Shown: positions 27,501 through 40,084, counted from the stretch's first letter. The stretch is DNA of 64,000 nt from Hydractinia symbiolongicarpus (GCF_029227915.1 NC_079878.1:6448001-6512000); one strand, 5' to 3'. A program made the numbers and translations. Notes: generated by a model from the letters alone, not told the origin.

Positions 27501-29649
27501 GTTACCTAGTTTAACTCACAATCATTAATTGTTCCTTTAAATACAACTTAATTGCAAAGCCTATAAGAAATTTTAGCACAATGCATACTATGCTATACTT
27601 AAAGGACAACCATTTTAACTCTATCGTAAATTTTCTTTAACTCAAATATACAATGAGCTGAACCATTTCTCCTAACCTTACAAGTTCGACTTACCAGGGT
27701 TTCAATGCAAAACAAATACGTTAGCCTACCCTTATTCTGTTAGAACCAAGCTCCAGCATAGTTAGATTAACCAATGTAGAAATATTTTCAATTTTCGTTA
27801 TTCTATTTCGGATCAGGTACAGTTTTTTCAGTTTCACCAACATCTCGATATTTTGTATCTTTTTTGTTTTGTTAAATGAAACGTCCAACGTTCTAAAAAG
27901 AAAAATAATTAAGTGTGTAAGTATAAAATATGGATTGTTAGGCTCCAATTGTAATTTCTATAGAAGATAGAGAAAGAGTTAGGATCTGCCTTAAATACAC
28001 TTTTGGTCTGGTTGTGAGGTGAAGATATTGCTAATAGAGGATTTGCTTTAAAATAATTATCTTTGGAACACAGAAAAGGAAGTTCTAAAACATTCTGTGT
28101 CTTTTGTTTCCCTTTTGAGAAAAAATTATTTAACTTTAAATTGGGAAAAGGTTGTGTAACGACCTCTCTTAAAGTCAGTCAATGCCCAATCCCTGGAAAA
28201 TCTAAGCTATTGCCTCTTCCCTGTAAACTTAAACCCGACATAAAATAGCAGTTGCTGGTCTAAATTAGTTGTCTTTTTGACCTCGGAAGACTCGAGTTTG
28301 CTAGACTGATGTCCAGGGAGTGTGTAAAAATGATTAAAAGAAACTAAAGACAAATCTTACGTAAGTTCTGTTAGCGTTTCTAGGTTTTCGATAGAAGTCA
28401 GTAAGTTATCGTACAAATCTAATTCTTCCAGCGTTGCATGATGACCGTGAAGGTTTTCAATTTGTTTTATGCGATTTTGACGTAAACATAAGCCCTACAA
28501 AAACAACATCAGTAAAACTAAAAAGTAGTTATGACTAAACATTGCTTTGTTTACACAATGATAACATACCTTTATATTCTTTACTTGGTCAATACTTGGT
28601 ATACTATCCAACCTTGCATGTGTTAAATCAACAACCTAAAAATACAACTTTTTTACTTGTATAGATAAAAATAATTTTTTGAGAAAACAATATTTTGCAC
28701 AAACAATATACATCAATTAATGAAAGATTCAGATTTAATACAGTGAATAACAAAATAACAGTCTAAGGGGCAAATACTTCCTTCCTTAGCATGATATTTT
28801 TTTCGGGTTCTGTTTATATAGGGAAACGTCTCTATATAAGAAAATGAATTACTGCTAACCAAAATCTCTATTATGATCACGCAAGATATTGGTAGGCAAG
28901 TAAATGTTTTTTCAACTGGTTTGTCAACTCGAGATTTTGACTGGAAAACATTTTCCCATAGTAGATGATCGACACAGTGGAATTATTCTGTCCTTTACCG
29001 TAATTTGTCTGTTTTCATACATCAATACAAAACAAACTCAAACTAAAACTTGGTGCAGTGAAATTACGAAACCATCGCACAAAATTTTAGAAATTATGAT
29101 TTGATAAAGAAACTATAAAAGAGTTACATAGGCTTAGGCTGAAAGGCTGTTCCAATTTACATTGTTGATTATTTGTAAATTTCGAAAATGACTGTAGCAT
29201 AAAAAGCCCTGCAAACAAAGGATAACAACTTAATCCATAAGCTTGCCAGTGCATAATCTTTAGTTTAATTGGTAACTCAAACAAGTATTAGGCAATATAC
29301 AACAAATGATAAAAAATGTCTCATAATTGTTAAAGTGAAGTAAGCAGAGATTCCTTTTTGCTCTTCAAAAATCCAGGAAATTACCAATAAGGTATTAAAA
29401 ATCAATTTCCAACCATTTTTTTTTAAAATAGGCTAAAAATTTTTTTCAAAGGAAAGTCATACCTCGTCGTCTTCCTGCACTGAAAGCAAACGATGAAGTT
29501 CAGGTTCTATAATATACAAAGGAAACAGTGTACACCAAAAGAATCTGCTTATCTTTTAACTTGGTATGTTTTCGCAACAGGCATACAACCAGTTTACCTC
29601 CTTCTGAACGACGATCCTGCTCATCACCAGAGGTTAGTGGAGATTCCAT
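24590..29649 (-). CDS. PPP1R7: PPP1R7/SDS22 leucine-rich-repeat regulator of PP1
   Basis: Nine exons, from the 5' end: 29649-29598, 29506-29463, 28635-28570, 28494-28361, 27892-27730, 27171-27055, 26755-26651, 26562-26476 and 24778-24590. All phases fit, giving 318 residues. The product is a scaffold that binds the catalytic subunit of protein phosphatase 1 in nucleus and cytoplasm. A short acidic N-terminus is followed by SDS22-type repeats of about 22 residues with the L..L..L.L..N.I..IENL pattern (LVKLKKLYLIRNRITKIENI, LEELYLGQNKITKLENL, LEDLYISFNGIEKIENL). It closes with the LRR cap (LETLYLERNPLQ, YRRKVLLALPKLKQLDAT). It is slightly shorter than the vertebrate protein, mainly at the N-terminus. 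The start is the first Met of the acidic exon, in a good phase-1 junction. Confidence 0.93.
25219..25271. repeat. Perfect 22-bp inverted repeat (hairpin)
   Basis: The left arm 25219-25240 and right arm 25250-25271 are exact reverse complements separated by nine bases (AATTCTGTC). The arms contain the self-complementary GCGCATGCGC. The hairpin lies in the last intron of PPP1R7. Confidence 0.9.
25570..25745 (+). repeat. AATAATAGCCGTATT-family repeat, copies 3 and 4
   Basis: The first unit (from about 25570) has TTTAATAATGGTCGTATTTTG, followed by ACAGGCACACGAAATAGCGT and GTAATTTAAAGACG. A second start, TAATACCCGTATACGTCTGT, follows at about 25705. The pair lies in the last intron of PPP1R7. Confidence 0.5.
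26599..26636. repeat. (CGAA)n microsatellite within an 88-bp intron
   Basis: About nine units of a GAAC tetranucleotide with one variant unit. It occupies nearly half of the PPP1R7 intron at 26563-26650 and ends about 14 bases before the upstream exon's donor (minus-strand sense). Confidence 0.95.
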
Positions 29650-30519
29650 GTTTTTATATGTATACTAAATTAAATTATAAGATAAATCATAAGTTGAGAA
29701 TTATGGAATCAATAATACAATAGGTACTCTCAAGACAACATAATCTAAAAAACTACTACAACATAATGTAAAAATACAAAACAAAATACTGTTGTTTTTA
29801 TTACATTTAGAAAATTTCATTACAGTTAGAAAATTGATTCATATGTATAAAAAGAATGTTTAAAATTACAACATATTTCTTTACAACAAAAAAGGGCAAA
29901 AAATGTGTCATTCCAAAGTCCTTATGTCACATCTCGACTTTTCCTGATAAAAACTAATTTCTCACAAGGTGCAAGTATTCTGGCAACATATTTCTCAGAT
30001 CTTGATTAAGGCAATGCCCTATGATCAGGCTGAGTTCTTAAAATTCAGGTTTTCTTTTGTTGTGCAAAGGGAAGACCAAAACGAAAAAAGCTCTATTTCA
30101 AATATTTTCGTATAATTACAAAATTACATTTCTTTATTTATTATGTTGATGCAAACATAATCTACAAAATTAGTGTAATAAAAAAATTGTAGAAAATATA
30201 TAAAAATATACAAATATTATACAATTTATATTTACATAATTAGAAAAAAAATAATCTCTAACTATTTAGAATTTACCAAATGCAATCCAAAAATTTTTCC
30301 GGCACATACCAGCAGATAATATTCCGCTAAAGGTCAAGTTAAAAATTGAAAACAATTTAATGTCACCAAGGGTAATCCAAAAAAATCACAGAAAACCAGC
30401 CACCATCATTCATTAACTAAAAAAAGACAAAATAATCCTTTTTTTACAATTTTGTTTTAAAATTTTAGCCAATTTATTTTTAAAACTTCTGAGATAAGGT
30501 GTTCTATAATTTAATGTTC
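29650..30519. other. Intergenic gap between PPP1R7 and the next gene
   Basis: About 870 bp, strongly AT-rich. It must hold the PPP1R7 promoter and the 3' end of the membrane-protein gene, which is transcribed in the same direction. No motif stands out. Confidence 0.5.
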
Positions 30520-33500
30520 TTAAGCATCATCGGGTACAATTCTAAGACCTACAAATGTCAAACAGTCAAACTCCTTTCAACCCTGCAAACCCAGTGCACA
30601 TGAATAGGGAAAAAAAGATTTTAAAAATAGTCATTTTGAAGGTTTTTCTCAAGAAAATTAACTTTTCAAAGATTCCCTTGAATGACTTAAAAAATGTTTT
30701 GGTCTGGCAGCCCATAATGAAGAGTCAAAACTGAGTAATGAGAGAACATATCAATTTTTAAATTTTGTAATGATATATATGACAAGAATATATTCTTACA
30801 AGTTCCAAAATCTCTCTTTTGCCATTTTCTGTAAATACTTGAACGATTGTTAACTTTTTTTTCTGACTTCTTCGGAGGTGCAGGGTTGATTACTTGTGAC
30901 AAGATGGATGCAAAATATATAAAACTTAACATCATCTAGAAAAGTTAATAATTCACATCATGTAACATGTATGGGAATATTCTCAAACTTGTTAAACAAA
31001 AAATTCTGATTCAGGTGCTTAGTGTGTGGATATAAGACTATAAGATTCTCCTGCACCAATTCATTTTAAAAATATATTTTGGCTGAATTCGCCAATTCAC
31101 AATTAAGTTTTATTTAAATATTATCATGAGAAATCTAATTAGTGTATATACTGATTTTAACATCTAGTTAACTTTTTAGGAATTTTAACGAGTTTTATTG
31201 AACTGAAGATAGCGCTTACAGGCAAAATATATGTTCAAAACTAACCATTGTTGTTTATATACAATTCATTTTAGCTTTGCTTGTGTAAGATATTAAACTT
31301 TATAGTAAACTTACTTGTAAAGCCATAAGACTTTCAGGTAACCAGTGAACAGCAACAACACTTGCAGCACCTTTAAGAAGTGTTGCAGAACTAGAAAACA
31401 TTCATAAATTGTGTCTTTGCTTGACTTTCCTGTTCCAAAGTATAATTATTATTTCTCGACATAAATTATACCACCAATTTATATATAAATTCATATCCAC
31501 AATTTGCAAAAAATTTTACGTTACGTAAAGTTACGAAAACTCTTACTCCCTATTTAGAACACATTCTCAAACAGAAAGATTTAGCCGACATATTGCATAA
31601 TTGGACAAGTGGATTTACGTTTATGATGCCTAAACTATCAAAATATGTCCTATTAAAATTTATTGTTGCAAAGTTAAACACATACCACACAAAGTTCCAG
31701 TAGAGATTGATGTAAACAAAAGTTCAGAGTATAATTCCAATGAGAAATATTTGCCGGCACGATGCCCACGAACACCATTAAATGCTTTAGGCTAAAACAA
31801 AATCAATTAAGCTTGAACTTCTATATCAAATAAATAAACAAATAAGTTTTCAAAAGGATAAAAACAGAACAGGGAAAATACCAATGTATTGGGAGAGTGG
31901 TTTATGGAAGCTTTAACTCTTTGAATAATTATCATTTTTTTTTTTTGTATTACCTGTGCTATGACAACATATATTGCAACATATTGTATTGTGCATATTT
32001 TAGACATTGATGACAATCTTAATCACGCTATGCTGCATGAGCTCTAACTTCTGAAGTATTTTTATTTTTAACTAAATATTTATATTTTTAATTTTTAACT
32101 GGACTTGAGAACTATATAATTATGCTTCCGAAATATTTTTATTTTGAATATTCTTCTACAAAAAAATATTTCAAAAACAAAACAAGGGGGGCTAAAATTA
32201 TGCAAAAATCTAGTGTGCTAAAAACAACGATTTTAAAAAACACACCATATCTTTCTAAAAGTAAAATAATAAAAACAAACACTAATCGATCTCAATATAA
32301 TGGCTGGAAAGAGAAAAAGGGAGGTCGGACTTGTTGTTCCAGCAAAGTATGTTGCTTTGACAGGGAGCAAGATATTCGGAGATATATTGTTCGACAAGTT
32401 AAAAAAAAGAAAAACACCCTAACTTTGAATTGGATATTATAACCACGAGTGTTATTAATACCTCAACCGGCAAAATAAATAATTAATTGTTTATAGTAGT
32501 ATTTCCTTATTCCCTGTCAACTATTTTAAAATTACTGTTAATTCAAATAAGCCCTCATGGGGGCTTATTCAGGAGTGGGGGCTTATTTGTCAAAATGGGT
32601 TTTGGGCAGGGGGCTTATTCGGGAGGGGGGTTATTCAAAAGTGGGGGCTTAATCGATCATTTACGGTAATTATAAATCAGGTACACATGAATTTGTAAAA
32701 TGATGAAATAGAGTAGACAGGGGATTCTGAATTGGGACACAGGTAGTAACTAATTTATTTATAAATTTACAAATCTTGGATAAAAAGGACAAAAATTCAT
32801 TCACTATTGTATATCATTGAGAGGTCTATGGGATAGGTGTTTACCAAGGGTAATAAACTTTTTTACACAACTTGTCAGACATTTTCAAAAAAAATTAATT
32901 ACCATGACTCTTGCTATTAAAGTGTATATTCCACCAAACAAAAACAAAGTGGACAAATACGATTGTAATAAAAACTTCATTGTAGCAGTGTGATGCATGT
33001 ATTGTTTGGTTAACTTGACTATAAAATACAAAACTACATCTTAAAATGTGTTATCTCAATGTTGCTCAACAATTCACTATAAACATTAAGAATACTTAAC
33101 ATTACTATCTCGCCTGCGAGGATAGCATTGATTTCCAACTTGTAACTAACTATCAATGTCCCAAATTTGGTTCGCAAAGTTTTATTGGAGAGACTCGAAC
33201 CAGCACCTTAGCAGAACATCGCATCTATGTGCAAAGCGCTAATCACCTGGAACTAATTTGTGAATATTTAATCGAAGTTGCTAATCTTTACCCTCTTTTG
33301 GGCTGGTGTGTTAATTAATACGAAACATTTTTTATCGCTTCGTATGTATTTCAGCAAAATAATTTCCATCTTCGTAGCATAACTTTTTTATTACAACACC
33401 ATAAACTTCAAAAAGGAAAGACACATGATGGAGAAAGATTTAAAAATACGCTTTTTGATAAAGGTAAAGAGGGTTCAGTGAATTTTCCTCTGTCTGTGAA

Positions 33501-36500
33501 TGTATGAGCAAAGCAAAACCCATTCAATTTTTTATAGCCTATCTCAGCTTTTTTAAAATGCAGTAAAATTCCTTAACAGCATGTATTTATGTTTATGTTA
33601 ATTTTGCTTATGGTGTCTGCCGGCAGACAATTCTTTTCCTTTACACACTGCTGGTCCTTTATTTTGTATCAAGATTTTATAAGAACCTGGTTTGTTTACT
33701 GGTATTTAAGGTTAAAAACAATAGGTCGTTGTTTAGAAAAAAGGGATAGAAATAAAAGAAATATAGAGAAGTAAGAATAATGACCAGTCGGTTTTGCATT
33801 CTGATATTCTTATAAAAAAGAAAGTGCACCGTAAAGCGTCACATTTTTAAAATTGTTTCCGCAAAAAATTATAATTTTAAAAATATCACTGATTAACCCA
33901 TTTAGCTGCTTTAAGTTTGCACAAAATTTGAACATCTAAACGTCTAAGTTTCTTTGTGTCCAAATAATTCTTTTAGCAATCGACCAGAGTCATTTAATAG
34001 ACTTTAAAACCTGGCCTGATTTGCGGTCATAGGTCAAGTGGCATACACTACTTTTGTTTTTCCAAGTGTAAATTAAACAACACAATTGGGTGTGTCACAA
34101 TTGTAAATGTATTATAGTTACACCTTTTTTAATAGCGAGTTTATACAGCTTTTGCATCTTGTTTAAATTAGTCTTAAAATATTCCAGAGAACACAGTTCA
34201 TATAAATTGCACAAACTTTGCTAACAGAAAGAAAAATACTATTCATTATATGACAAGCGTTTAGTTGCTTCAGTTTATAGGACTTCACGAAATCCCTCTG
34301 TGCATTATGCCAAATCGCAACTTGTTGCATCTGAAAGCCTGCACTTGACGGTGTCGAAATTAACCAAGAGCATATATCGTGCATGAATGTTCTGCAACTT
34401 AAGGAAGTATTATTAATGTAAATAGAAAAGTACCTGTAAAAGCTAGTGAGATAAGCAGATTGGAAAACTGAAAAATCACCATAACAGCCACAGCCTAAAA
34501 AACACATTAAATTACTATAGGATTATGAAGAATTTCTTTTTATAATTTCCAAATCATTGCTAATACAATTGTGAAAGTTTTTGTTGAGTATCAAAATATC
34601 ACAGTTTAAATTTCTGGACAATAGTTTTAAAAAAAGGTTTGAAATGTAGGTGTTTTTGTTTTATCTGAGAAAATAATAGAATATTAATAACAGTATAATT
34701 CTAATTTAATTAACAATTAAAAATACTTTCTCCATCATATATTTTAAATTTATTTACTTTAGAAAACCTTTTGTAAATCATACTCAAATAAACACTAGTT
34801 GCTGTGACAAAACCAAAGTTTTTAAAACCCTTTATAATAGTTCTCCTCCATGCTGCAATTTTTTACATATATTTTCATAGACTTAGCATTTACATTATGG
34901 TCAGATGAAGTAGTTAAATACAAAAAATGTAATCATAAATTAGAAAAAGTAACATTTTCCTAAAAGTAAGAAAAATTACCAGCATAAAAAAAAACAAGGC
35001 AAAATTATAAGAAGAGAAAAATAAGGTTTCCACAATGACAATAACAGTGTCAAAATGGTAAAGGAAAAGAAGAAAATAACTTAGACATATTCTTAAAGAA
35101 CTTGAAATTCAGGAAAGACTTATCAAAGGTTATAAAGGGTATGAAATTAAGAGACAGGGTTAAATACTTAAAAATTAGTGATTTAACATACCGCAATGTA
35201 AGACGTATGTTGTTTCCTAACAAATTTGCTAGCAAGTGCATCTACCAATGCTAGTGTAGTGAGACAAAGACACTATAAAAATAAATACACAAGTTCTAGT
35301 ATAAATTTTTTTTAAAGAAATCATTCAATTCTGTAAACACACATTCCTAACATATTCTGAATATTTGGAGGTTTTACAATAAGCCTAATTAAGACCTACT
35401 TTAAGTTAAAAAAATTTCCATGGCTTAATTACGAATCTTACATGTATATACAAATAAAATGCTCAGAGTTGTAGCTTTTTGACTTACAAAATAATAATAT
35501 TAAGAATCAATATTCTTGAAAATACTTCTATAAATAATTTTGGCATTCATTTTTTCAAGACAGGAAAGCATATTTACCTGTAAGACCAGTGTAATAACAA
35601 AGATGTTTTCTGCAACACGTACAGGTATTCGTCTTCTTCGTGCTCTAAACAGTCATTCAAATAAGTTTGTTTGCATAACTTTGCATAACAGGTGTCGCCA
35701 ACTCCTTTGTATTTCATTATGTCAAAGGGATATAAAATTCCAGACACTTCTGAATTTTACTGTCAGTTTATGCCATTTTTTCTAAGTGACCCAATAAAAT
35801 TTCTAGTACAGTACTGGTAATGTTGTTTAACATCGCGCCTCACGTATCACAACTGTATTCTCAATCCACTACAGACGTTGTATCAAAAGGGCTTCACGAT
35901 GCATCTGTCTCGATATCATTCTCAAAGCTATCGAGCCATTAAGAGTTTCTTATAATAGAACTATTTTAAAAATAAGAGTTATTTAACAATGATCGCTGAT
36001 GTTTAAATATAATTATACTTTCTTTGTTTTATATTCTTTTAACTTATGCATAACAATCTATAGGGTGTACAGCTAGCATTAATCATTCTTTGGAAAACAT
36101 TGCACCAGCATTGCGTATATTAAATTAAATATTATAAGTTGAACTATATTTTCACGTCTGGTTGATCTTTCAATGATCTTGTTTACGCAGCAATGTTTTT
36201 ACATTACACGCGCTTCTTATAAAGATCTTTGTTAAAAAATGTACCCAGAGGCTGCATATGGTCAAACATCCTACGTAAATATTTATTATAGCTTGTTTGT
36301 TACAACTCTGTCATTTGACCATAAAGCTCATATCCAGTAGGCACATCGTGGATTAAAAAATTTGCCGTAGATAGAAATGGTTTTTTAGATCGCATTTTAA
36401 AAATTTAAGAATGGAGAACGGTTGTAAAAAAGCTTCATTAGAGATTGCATTTTAAAAGTTTAAGAACGAATAGCAGCGATAGAAAAAAAATAAGTTGAAA

Positions 36501-37380
36501 AAGTAATCCGCTAGAATTACTTAAATAAATACGAAAGTTAAAAATTTTCTTATAATATACACTTATTTATAATAAAAAAAGATAAAGCAGAGATGTGTTT
36601 GAAGTAGAAAAACTTTCTCTTTATTCTCATTATCATCTACCATCGCAACACATCAAGACGGATTTTGTCACGATACTAGATTCTCGATAGATCGTGACAA
36701 TTTATTTTCATTGTTTCTTATTATTATAAACACTGTACATCGCATATCGAGGGAGTCCGCTCACGTTACGTGCTCGATATGTTAAACAACCTTTTTCCAG
36801 TACTGTATGTATAACTTCTTGATAAAAAAAAGATGTTTACCATATGCTGATACACTATTTTTTGTCAGGGTTGGTGTCTGATAAATCCATAGGTTAATTG
36901 TAATTTTTTTTGTAAAAATTATTTTTATAATTTGTAAATCGTTCAGCCTTGATTAAACCAACATTTAAAACTTTAAAGCAAATAACCGTAAAGTTTGAAG
37001 ATGTGCATACAGCTAGCCTCACAAAAATAATAATAGGTTGGGAGTTAAATCTACCCTTTGTATTGTGAACCCCTAGATCAGCTCAAAATAACTTTTTTAA
37101 ATACTAAAAGCAACTTTAAAAAACGATATAATAACCTGCTAATCGTGCGCTGATCCATGTTTTCGTAAACCTTTACTTTACTTCTTAACTGAAAAGCAGT
37201 TCGTTCAAGCATATCTGCAATTTGTATGGCTTTATGCGTGATATTGCCATCCTCATCCTCCTTCTGGCTCTTTAGACATGATTCAATGGTTGTGTGAAAT
37301 GCATTACTATCGTTGGATGAAAAAAAGTCGTTTTCATCACCCTCTCCTTGGATTAGTGAATTATCTCCATAATTGGACAT
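30520..37380 (-). CDS. Multi-pass membrane protein, possible degenerate ion-channel-like pore
   Basis: I cannot name this gene. Coding exons from the 5' end are 37380-37136, 35644-35578, 35272-35192, 34494-34434, 33018-32903, 31791-31682, 31390-31315, 30935-30800 and 30548-30520, giving about 306 residues. An untranslated exon ends at 37483, before an AG at 37382. After an acidic cytosolic-looking N-terminus comes a basic ARRRR segment. Hydrophobic segments follow: NIFVITLVLQCLCLTTLAL, AAVAVMVIFQFSNLLISLAF, FLLQSYLSTLFLFGGIYTLI, a shorter LLFTSISTGTLCG loop, and LMALQMMLSFIYFASIL. The last three resemble an outer-helix, pore-loop, inner-helix order, but the K+ filter GYGD is absent. The 31682 donor (GTGTTT) is needed for phase; the stronger GTATGT at 31685 breaks the frame. 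The tail is KKSEKK-rich and ends IVPDDA. Confidence 0.7.
32545..32668. mobile_element. MITE of the TACCGTAA/AAGC(G/C)CCC family, copy 3
   Basis: The right end, inverted, reads TACCGTAAATGATCGATTAA followed by GCCCCC. Inside are four GGGGGCTTATT blocks and one inverted counterpart at the left (ATAAGCCC...GGGGGCTTAT). The left terminus is not sharp, so the copy is probably truncated. It lies in an intron of the membrane-protein gene. Confidence 0.55.
33105..33255 (-). repeat. tRNA-derived SINE, copy B
   Basis: On the minus strand a tRNA-like head (B box GGTTCGAGTCTC) is followed by a body containing ATTTGGGACATTGATAGTTA and the hairpin CTATCCTCGCAGGCGAGATAG's arms (CTCGC/GCGAG with flanking CTAT/ATAG, 33125-33105). 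The same body and hairpin occur at 2382-2556. It is inserted in an intron of the membrane-protein gene. Confidence 0.7.
36371..36490 (+). repeat. Degenerate tandem pair, unit about 57 bp
   Basis: AGATCGCATTTTAAAAATTT and, about 57 bases on, AGATTGCATTTTAAAAGTTT each continue with AAGAAnG and a similar A-rich segment. This is a two-unit imperfect duplication in an intron. Confidence 0.55.
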
Positions 37381-38849
37381 TCTAATACAAAAAAACATGA
37401 TACAATGTAACAATGAAACAAACATGATACAATGTAACAATGAAACAAGCAGTCTTGTGATTTTAGCAAGATTATACTTACATGACCACAAACGCCATAA
37501 CAGAACTGGGCGTGCCATTTTCAGGTCTTAATTGCACGCGTAAAACCGACATCATGTGTGTACAGCCTTTCTAATTCAAATTTTTTGTGTGGGTAATTTT
37601 CAGCTGATGTGAACCTTTATGCTGTTTTCCGTGGCCATTTACCCATTTCTCGTCAGCAAAACACAAACATTTATTTTTGTGTCTGACGTTGGAAAATTGC
37701 CTTCTAAGTTCAAGTTTTTTTTTCCTAGCGAGCTTGTTCACATTTAAACTACTATTTAGGGTAAATAAGCAAAATACTCAGCAACCACTTTTATGATTTT
37801 TATTAATTCTTGCACGTAAGGGATACTTGTTTTGCCTTTATATCTATGCTTTCTATCGAGGCAATTGAACGATTCTATAAATCGCGAAGAAAAAATAGTT
37901 TGGAAAAAAATAGGTTTGGAAAATTGAACATACAATTATCCAAACTTGTCTACATAAAATAAACTTTTACACCAGCCTTTCTTTCATTGTCAGGACAGCT
38001 TAATGGGCATGTGAAATATTGGTGCTATAAAAACATTTCTAGTCCTACCTTGTTAATTCCATTTACTGGACTGTGTTCTGATAAACATTTTCTTTTTCTA
38101 AATCTATAAACACATTTAACTTAAAAAATATGGAAAAAATAATTTGGTACTGGTTAAGAATTGCCCTTTTTGACGAAAACAAAGTAATTGCTGTTTTACA
38201 GGCAACCAAGATAATTTGTTGGTAAAAATAAAAATCATTATAATTTATTAAATTATGTGTTTTGTTTACTGGACAATACTCTGAAATAACCAGTTGATGA
38301 GGTAAAAAGCTTAAAATATTTGCATGTACAAAGATATCTTAAAAAAATATGAAGTTAATTATCGTGTATTGACAGTATGTTGCAAGTTATTCCTGTCCTA
38401 CTTAAACAACTATGGGAATATATATTTTTAAGCTATTTTATTATCTTTCATGGAAAGTTTTTTCATTATAAAAAAAGTCACACACATGCAAAACCTTTTA
38501 AAAACACAGTTTTGTCCCTAAAGTCATAACAGTGGAGACGGTGTTATAACAAACATATTTTCCCTTGTCTTTTACATGTAATTTTACTATTTATGAGCAG
38601 ACTTAAAATCATATTGTTGACAGAGGAAGGTTAATACCTTGTTTTACGCATGTATGTGTACTATGTATACATGGTAAACTATAACAAGTGACATTTTCGA
38701 ATTTTTAATGAGTATATATACATATACATATGGTTTTCATTTTTTGATTGCAATCATTTTTTAAGAATCTATATTATTAAGTTATGGTTACAGTTAGTCT
38801 GGTTCTTGGAACACCTTATTATTCATTTTCCTTTGATTTAGCCAAAAAA

Positions 38850-39330
38850 CTTATGTCTCAAATGTTAAATTTTCTGACGTTTCATCACGACATGAATAAC
38901 ACTACTTTAGCGTCAAATAACTTGGAAACGAGGTGGTGCTGTCAGTCATTTTTCAACACATGGGTAACTAGGGACCACCTGGGACCATATTGGGTAAGTT
39001 TCCAAAATCTGGGTCCCAAATCCGTTTTGGAATGGACAGGTTGATAATGACGTCATCAAAAAACCTTAAAACCCCAATATTTCTGTAACCGTTTGTCAAA
39101 AGTGCATGATCCTATACATTTTCTTGATCAGTGTTTGAAGCTCTACTCTACTTGCTAAAAAAATTTGTCAAAGGAGTGGTCCCAAGAAAAATCAAAAAAA
39201 TAATTTCATCTAATTTTATTGGAAATGTTTTATTTATTATTATAAAAAACTTGTTTTTGCTCTTATTCGGCCTTTTGTTACAATCCTGTTCTCTGTTATT
39301 TAAAAAGTCGTAACGTCATAGTTGGCAAAT
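38850..39330 (+). repeat. Dispersed repeat (GGGACCA family), copy 2
   Basis: This is the longest copy. It runs from GTTAAATTTTCTGACGTTTC through ACACTACTTTAGCGTCAAAT, GGTAACTAGGGACCACCTGG and GATAATGACGTCATCAAAAA to CCTATACATTTTCTTGATCA. The left half matches 48633-48880 inverted and the right half matches 17078-17400. No coding capacity was seen. Confidence 0.7.
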
Positions 39331-39437
39331 GGATTTTTTTGTGTGTTAAAAAAGTTAAGCAGTAAGAAAGTGTTATATGTTTTGTACTACATTCATTAAT
39401 TATCATCATTTCATTTACCACCTCATTTTCTTTACAG

Positions 39438-39536
39438 AATGAATTGCTTTGTTTGCCTACGAGATGGACTTTAACGAAGGGGGCTGTACCAACAATTTTT
39501 GTCTACTCCAAAGCACAGAAAAAAAGGAAATCATAG
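39438..39536 (+). pseudogene. THAP-domain C-terminal relic
   Basis: After a TTTCTTTACAG acceptor-like sequence, the frame reads NELLCLPTRWTLTKGAVPTI followed by F. The AVPTIF motif is the diagnostic end of THAP zinc-finger domains, found in P-element-like transposases and THAP proteins. The frame stops after 32 codons and downstream frames are broken (stops at 39536 and about 39585). The N-terminal C2CH part was not located upstream, so this is a relic or an isolated exon. Confidence 0.5.
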
Positions 39537-40084
39537 CAGAGGTTGGAGGAAAGAGACTCTGCATTGACAAAGCGAAAGCTCATTGGTGAAGCTATCTAAA
39601 ACAACGCCGAAATAGAGCATATCAAAATCTTCTCCTTGAGAATTCGAAATACTGCTAAACTGAATTCGTCTTAGCAGCACCGTCAGTACGAACCGTGGAG
39701 ACACAAACGATGCTGTCTATGCTAAAAAAGAAGGCAGAGCAATACACAGAAGACACAACCTCTCATGTGACGATGATGCAATGACTTTAAATAACAACGT
39801 TTCGTTTTGTATGCAAAATGCCGTTTCACAAGAAAAGGAGGGGCTCAAATAGAAAAGGTCTGCAGTCTTGTGCCTTTAAAAAGCTCATTGAAGGTTTCCA
39901 TCTCATCATCACTGTCTTCATCTTCTCCAAAATTGTTTTCTTTTTCAATAATGTCATACTCTAATTCTTCCTCTTTTAGCAGGGCAAATTTTGATGTACA
40001 GGTTAAGAAACAAGAATAACTTTAAAACAAGAAAACAAAGTTTTAACCTATGTTCAATATCTACAACAAGTCCAAAGTATAAGG

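Noticed and set aside
36665-36782. Two small inverted repeats (TTGTCACGAT and CATATCGAG arms)
   Set aside because: Arms of only nine or ten bases with loops of about 16-23 bases; not distinguishable from chance in 64 kb.
39807-40019. Plus-strand serine-rich open frame
   Set aside because: It is the shadow of an acidic minus-strand frame; neither has convincing splice sites or homology.
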